NCBI GenBank assembly: GCA_036346375.1
Contig: JAYEVE010000073.1
Span: forward strand, 744,001 to 808,000
Source of the DNA: Guadua angustifolia
Lineage: Eukaryota > Streptophyta > Magnoliopsida > Poales > Poaceae
Length of the DNA stretch: 64,000 nt
Direction of reading: 5' to 3'
Under the pieces are notes generated by a model. It was given only the letters and a program-made list of their open reading frames with translations. It was not told where the DNA came from and made no database searches. Of the stretch, positions 58,755 through 64,000 are shown piece after piece (positions within the stretch are counted from its first letter, which is position 1; each line of letters starts with the position of its first letter). The translations under genes were made by a program, and so were the position numbers.

Positions 58755-58986
58755 CGGTGCAGTTCAACCCTTCGAAAAGCTTGATCTGTGCAATGACGAC
58801 GCCTCGGGTTGCGTTAACAGGTGCAAATGATGCGGCTTGAAGCGATGAACATGGTATGAGGTCTTCGGTTGGCTTTTATAGCCTAGACGTTTGCGTAGGG
58901 TACGGGGAGACAAAACGTCTCGGCGGCGGAATCTGAGAGTGTAGTGGCGACAGACTCCACAAAGACAATGATTGAGGGTTGTTTGA
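58755..58986 (-). repeat. LTR D1, segment 3
   Basis: Resumes D1 after element E (starting with the CGGTG duplication) and holds the TATAAAA box at 58874-58880 in minus sense. Ends where D2 begins at 58987. Confidence 0.7.
58874..58880 (-). promoter_or_regulatory. TATA box of LTR D1
   Basis: Minus strand GGCTATAAAAGCC, equivalent to the box in LTR F. Confidence 0.55.
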
Positions 58987-60838
58987 TGTCGGGACCCGAA
59001 TTCACCAATTCGAACCCACTGTGTTTTACCGCACTAGTCCCAGGATCAACGTTAGTGCACACAGCTTAACATCGGTAAGCATCATATCATACACAACGAT
59101 AAGGGTAACAACCCTTCGTTTATTTAATATAACTAGTGTATAATCTTATGATCACTTACATTATCTTGCCACATGGGCTAACCTGAAGTAAACATAAACA
59201 AATGCAGCGGAAAGATGTAGCAAAAGACGTAGATATCCCATCAGCACACCACAGGCAGCTGACTAGGATTGGCCTAGTGACCCGTGTCCACCTGAAAGTC
59301 CTCCTCCAATACTGGCGATGATTTCTCCACTGTTGTTGGTTGTTAAGCAAGGGTGAGTACACCAACACATACTCAACAAGTTGTGCACAGAATGCAATTC
59401 TATCATACTATATGCAGGCTTATTCCAAAGGTATGGCTAAGGTTTACTTGCAGTAAGCAGCATTTGTAAACACATACGATACATAGATTGAAGAAAAACA
59501 GTAAAGCAAATACTAACAAGTAATTAGATTTCAATGTTTCGCAAATCAACACAAGTTTTCATCCTAAGTCAAGTTCCATTATCCTCATGGCATCCTGCCA
59601 TCCCAAACAGATTGTCCATTTAGATTAACTAACCCTTGACTGTAATTCCCGAGCATTGCTCAATACCGTGAGCACGGCTATCCGAATAGTTTGTACACTC
59701 TGCAGAGGTTATGCACTTTACCCACATGATACAACCATGCACCACACAGGCGAATGATCATAACAAAGCCTTTACAATGCATCCTCTTAACCCAGTGCTA
59801 CCCGCTGAGGTTTCAACACTAGATGGACTGGTTACCACACCTAGGGCCCCCCTCTTGTGCCATGTGAGTTTTCTCCGTACATCCAGACTCACACCACCAC
59901 GATAGCACTCAAGCTAAGCATTTGCAAATTAGTTAGCTAGGCTGCCCCATAACAGACATGTGGTTGCAAGATTGACTCAAGTCAAAGGCTCGCAAGGTTA
60001 AGTCCTTAGGATTGATTAAAGCAAGACTTACACATACCCTCTGCCCATCGGGCCCACCCTGGCACACCTGCCCTTGCCACTTGCTTCAATCTAAGTGATT
60101 ACCAAACCCAGTTGATTACCAAGCATCACATGCTACACAATTCAATATCGTTGCGTGACCTCCTCGCCATAACAACTCAATCTCTTTGTGTGACCACACA
60201 TGACACACAAGTTAACATCATTGTTCCATATTCCATTAGTCAAGATTAATAACCAATAATTCATATACATGTGATGACGTGGCATGGCTCAGCAATTCTA
60301 TTTCGTTTTAACCATCCATGTTGATTTCATTATTTACCAACTATAGTAACCAACCTAAGGTTACAAGTGAAGCATGGCATACAAATATCAAGGTAGGGTA
60401 TAATTCAATGGGTATGTTAGCTAATCCCAAATTTAAGTTAAAATCCTTTGTACACATGAAATAACATGCAATAAGGTAAAGCAAAATAGCAATTTTTCCT
60501 AACATGGGTTCAACATGATCAAAGCACAACTTGCCTTGCTTAAGCTCCTGGTATTGCTCCGAAGATTGCTCTTGATTTGTTAATTCCTCCTTCGAAACCT
60601 CGCTCAACTCAACGTCTACGCGAATCGAGAAGAAATAGCAAATAAACACCAAAACCAAACATCAAATGAACTCAAAAATTCAAACTAAAGCTACCATTAA
60701 ATAGATCTCAATTTTAAAAATTTTTAGGAATTTGAATCACTTCAATCGGAGTTCATATGCAAAAGTTATAGCATTTAGAAGTTTGAAATTCCTGAAAAAT
60801 CCTTAAAATCATAAAATCCGAATTAATTGAATTATTTT
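58987..60838 (-). repeat. LTR D2, partial
   Basis: Starts TGTCGGGACCCGAATTC and aligns with D1 from 41749 onward without solo LTR C, which makes it the empty-site reference for that insertion. The acceptor hairpin is at 59354-59373. Cut by C2 at 60839; the rest should lie beyond the window. Confidence 0.8.
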
Positions 60839-63800
60839 TGTAACATCCTGAATTTTGTACAGTAAATTGCAAACACCAAATTTTAAATGTGAATATTATT
60901 TCTGAGTTTCCTTGGCATTATTGATTTTTATTTGGAGTTTCTTGGATTTTGTGTTGTGTGAATAATCAAATAAAGAATGAAAAAGAGAAAAAGGCAAAAA
61001 GGTAAAAATTAAAAATTTAGAAAATTTACCATGATAACCTTGATAATTCAATTAAATCATTTTAGCCACAAATGCAATTTTATGCAAGGAGAAATGAAGA
61101 GATAAATAACAAGAGACAACTTTTAATCAAAATAATGCATTGTCATAATTAATACAATAATATGGAACATGAATTGGAGCTGTAAAAATTATCATGAACA
61201 TATCAATAGAATATCTACCTCTGGTAAAAATATCATAAATTAATAATCTGATTTAGGACTTCTCAAAATTTAAAAATAGAAACTCTGAAAATCTAGAAAT
61301 TCCAATGTCAGAATTTTTATAAAATAATGGAACAATATTTTGACCTGAAATTTTTACAGAAGCATTCTTAGCTTAAATAATTTTTAAAAACAAAATTTCA
61401 AAAATAATAGACATCAATTGATTCCAATTAAAAATCAATATCAGAAACAAAATTTAGGAGCAGTCACTGTTGTCAGAATATTATCAATTTTTCGGTAACT
61501 CGTTTTAATCTCAGAATTTTACCAGGCGTCAAAATCTATTCAAAGACCATGGTCAAAAAGTTTGATCAATTTCTACTCCAATTTGTCAGCACAAGAAAAT
61601 CTGGTTCTAGAACCATCAGAGTCAGACCATTTCTTTTGGGCGCCTCACTCACTGACCGGTGGACCCCTGACCCCACTCGTCATCTTCTTCCTCCCCTGTT
61701 CTTGCGACCGAATGGAAGACCCCCGAGCGAGAAACTCCCGTGACCAGCGCAGCTGACCGAGCTCGTTCAATGCACCTCCCCTTCGATTGGTCGCGTCACT
61801 AGTGTCTGCGTCGCCCTGCTCCAGCCACGACGCACCTCACTCGAAGCTTCAGCTGCCCATACCTCCGTCGATTGCTGCCACGAAGCCTTCCCGCCATTGT
61901 TCATCTTGTCGCTTCCGGTGGAGCTTCCGTCCGAGGCAAGTGCAACCCAGGCCAACTCATCCACTGCAATCCTTGGCTATAAATTGCTCCCCAGTGTTCG
62001 CAGTGAAGCTCTTCCTCATTCCCCTCACTTCTCCTTCCCTCTCTTCAAGCCAGCGCAGAAACTCCCTGCCATTTCCGCCATGGCCGAAATCCTCTGAAGC
62101 TCGGAGCCGAGATCAAATCAAGCAGTAGAGCGAACCATTTCTAAATCCATCTGGGCTAGAGCATCACCAAGCCACTAGCATCAAATCCCCTCAAAAATAT
62201 CCGAGCTCCTTCATGCGAATTTTGGCTGTAGCCGTGCGCCCTTCTTCTCCGACTCAGGCCGCCGTGGGCGGAGCTCCTCCGGCCTTCTCCCTTCAGGTGA
62301 ACCTCAAAAACGGAACCACTAGTGTCTCTTGATGCTTAATATGCCACCGATTTCATCTCTAATGCCCTTGTTTTCTTCCTCCACGAGCCGCCATTTCCGC
62401 CGCCGCTTGACCTCATTTGCCGCCCTCTCCTTCTCGGCCGAAGCGATGGCGCCTCGAGTTCGCTTCTTTGAGTGATCTCAGCTTGGTGCCGTCGCCTCGC
62501 GGAAGATCACCGGAGTGCCCTCGCCGCGAAGCCCTAGATGCTCCCCTGTTCTGTCTCTCTGCGCGGTGGAGCTGGGCTGTCAGAAGCTCTTGAGGTAGAA
62601 GAAGACCGAACCAAATGGCGCCTTCTCTGTTGGAAAAACGTATTTTGATTTCTTAGCTATTTTTAACTAGCTGATAATTAATCCTTGAATATCTTTTGAA
62701 CTGTTAATTCAATCCCAGTAAAATAAATTTGTATATTCACTTAAAATCCTGAAGAATATAAATATGTAAAAACATTTAATTTTTGAACTGCTGTACAATT
62801 GTTTAATTTGAACCTTGAATTATGGTGCTAATATAGTTTTAACGAGCATTTGTGTATAATAAGTAATGAGATGGTGAGATAAATATTAATGTGATGCTAG
62901 GATCAGAACGTGTTTAAATATACAAAAATATTCAATTCTGGAACCCCAGAACAATCATTTAAACTTACAATGGGATAAACACACTTTTATGAACATTATG
63001 GCACACATGAAGAATATAACTCCTAGAATCATATAAGAAATGATTATGTGCTTCTGGGATTTTAATAAATCTAATCATGCAAAAATATTTAATCTTAGAA
63101 CCAAGTCTAATATAATTGCTTGTTAATGATCATTGAACCCTATTATGGCCATTAACAAAAATAATAGTGTAATGGCTCACAAAATGATAATGTAATTTGT
63201 ATTAGATTCCTAATTCAGTAAGGATCCATGTATGCAAAAATGTTTAAGACAAGAATTAAGTTACATTCTTTTAATGAAAGGAAATGCCAATGATAACAAT
63301 AAGTAAATAGTTTATCTATGGCAATTGAAGTTAAAACAATGCAAAATCAACTTTAAAACATTTCTAGGATGATACTCTGCTAATACCTGAAAAATGAATC
63401 AAGAATCATGTATGGGTTAGGTGGAAATTAAGATTTGAACTTGGCCGATTTAATGTTACCAATATGATCATTTAGGCTATTTCAACAATAAATAAAGTAA
63501 CTCATCCAAATACTAAAATCAGTGAAATCAGTTTAGTAACATTGTACAAAGTTTATACTACCATATTCTATAAAAAGAACCTTATTCCATTAAGGTTTGC
63601 ATATTAATCTCATCAGATCAAAACCCTTAAGTGACAACCTTTAGTTTCATTTCCGGCCGATTCCGATTAATCGTCAACTTAACAATGCCACTTAAGCCTT
63701 TTCAACAATGAATATAATGTATCAGCCAAAACCTAAAATTTATGGAATTATCTTAGGATTGTTATACAAAGTACAAATCATCTTATTATGAAGAAATAAC

Positions 63801-64000
63801 CATACTTTATCATGTTTTGCATACAAATCCTAATAGTCAAATAACCCTAAGTAATCACATTACTTTAGACCGTAATATGAATGAACGAACTGTAGTTGCA
63901 AATGAGGAAACCTGTAATTAAGTTATTTTTATCACCAGAACCTTCTTAAATACTGTGTAAATTAGTCCAGTAGCCTAAATCAGTAGATCTAACTTGCGTA
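60839..64000 (+). mobile_element. LTR C2, 5' part, runs off the window
   Basis: Starts TGTAACATCCTG after ATTTT (possible target duplication 60834-60838) and is the inverted homologue of solo LTR C from 48732 down to about 45627. A GC-rich leader follows the TATA box at 61978; A/T-rich intron-like sequence from about 62640. Whether a whole element or another solo LTR follows cannot be seen. Frames such as 61787-62128 cover the promoter and are not supported as genes. Confidence 0.82.
61978..61985 (+). promoter_or_regulatory. TATA box of LTR C2
   Basis: TATAAATTGCTCC, matching the box in solo LTR C on the other strand; the sequence after it is C/T-rich. Confidence 0.65.

Noticed and set aside
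61787..62128. 113-residue frame in C2 (and 47547-47789 on the minus strand in C)
   Set aside because: It overlaps the TATA box and the proteins from the two LTR copies do not align.

Overview
This is plant nuclear DNA made almost entirely of transposable elements. I can support no intact host gene, tRNA or rRNA. The evidence for a plant is: long-LTR retrotransposons primed by initiator tRNA-Met (TTGGTATCAGAGC next to the 5' LTR), two CACTA (En/Spm) transposons with subterminal repeats, a plant-type transposase-associated domain, and a hAT MITE. The transposase wording looks grass-like to me, so a monocot is my best guess, with low confidence.

Layout. 1-4240: old G/T-rich non-coding DNA, probably a decayed LTR element. 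4241-13089: LTR element A (+), 5' LTR truncated. 13090-15072: unassigned, with exon-like scraps. 15073-24202: CACTA-1, carrying a broken transposase and a nested solo LTR (F, 19213-22426, TSD ACATG). 24203-25483: unassigned. 25627-38248: CACTA-2, split near its right end by complete LTR element B (-, 28635-38212, TSD GATAG). 38249-41748: fragments of older LTRs. 41749-64000: a nest in which LTR D1 (-) is interrupted by solo LTR C (42883-48732, TSD GGCTT, itself holding a hAT MITE), by complete LTR element E (+, 50121-58754, TSD CGGTG) and by LTR D2 (-). D2 is in turn interrupted by C2 (+), which runs off the window.

Elements A, B and E have LTRs of 2.6-3.6 kb, a tRNA-Met primer site, a purine tract and 2.5-3.4 kb internal regions with no recognisable gag or pol. 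They are LARD-like non-autonomous elements. Their termini (LTR ends in GGTGTTACA; GAATTCGGGG.CGAATTC just before the purine tract) resemble Tekay/Del chromoviruses, the likely source of enzymes.

The most interesting signal is conserved non-coding architecture. Across diverged LTR families and both orientations I see: (i) a short hairpin GAGT...ACTCA followed by CTTGC, a pyrimidine tract and AG|GTA, which reads as a 3' splice site, matched in A, B and E by an upstream GT donor, so the leader probably contains an intron inside the LTR; (ii) a block of adjacent hairpins whose stems differ in sequence between families but still pair; (iii) a strongly conserved ~110 bp block just after the primer site, with a GCCCTAGGGC palindrome. 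None of these encodes protein; all look selected at the RNA level.

A caution: the two LTRs of each element are identical over long runs but differ in clusters at CAG, CTG and CCGG sites, including (CAG)n read as (AAG)n. This looks like a consensus error at CHG-methylated sites, so LTR-divergence ages and frameshifts here should not be trusted.
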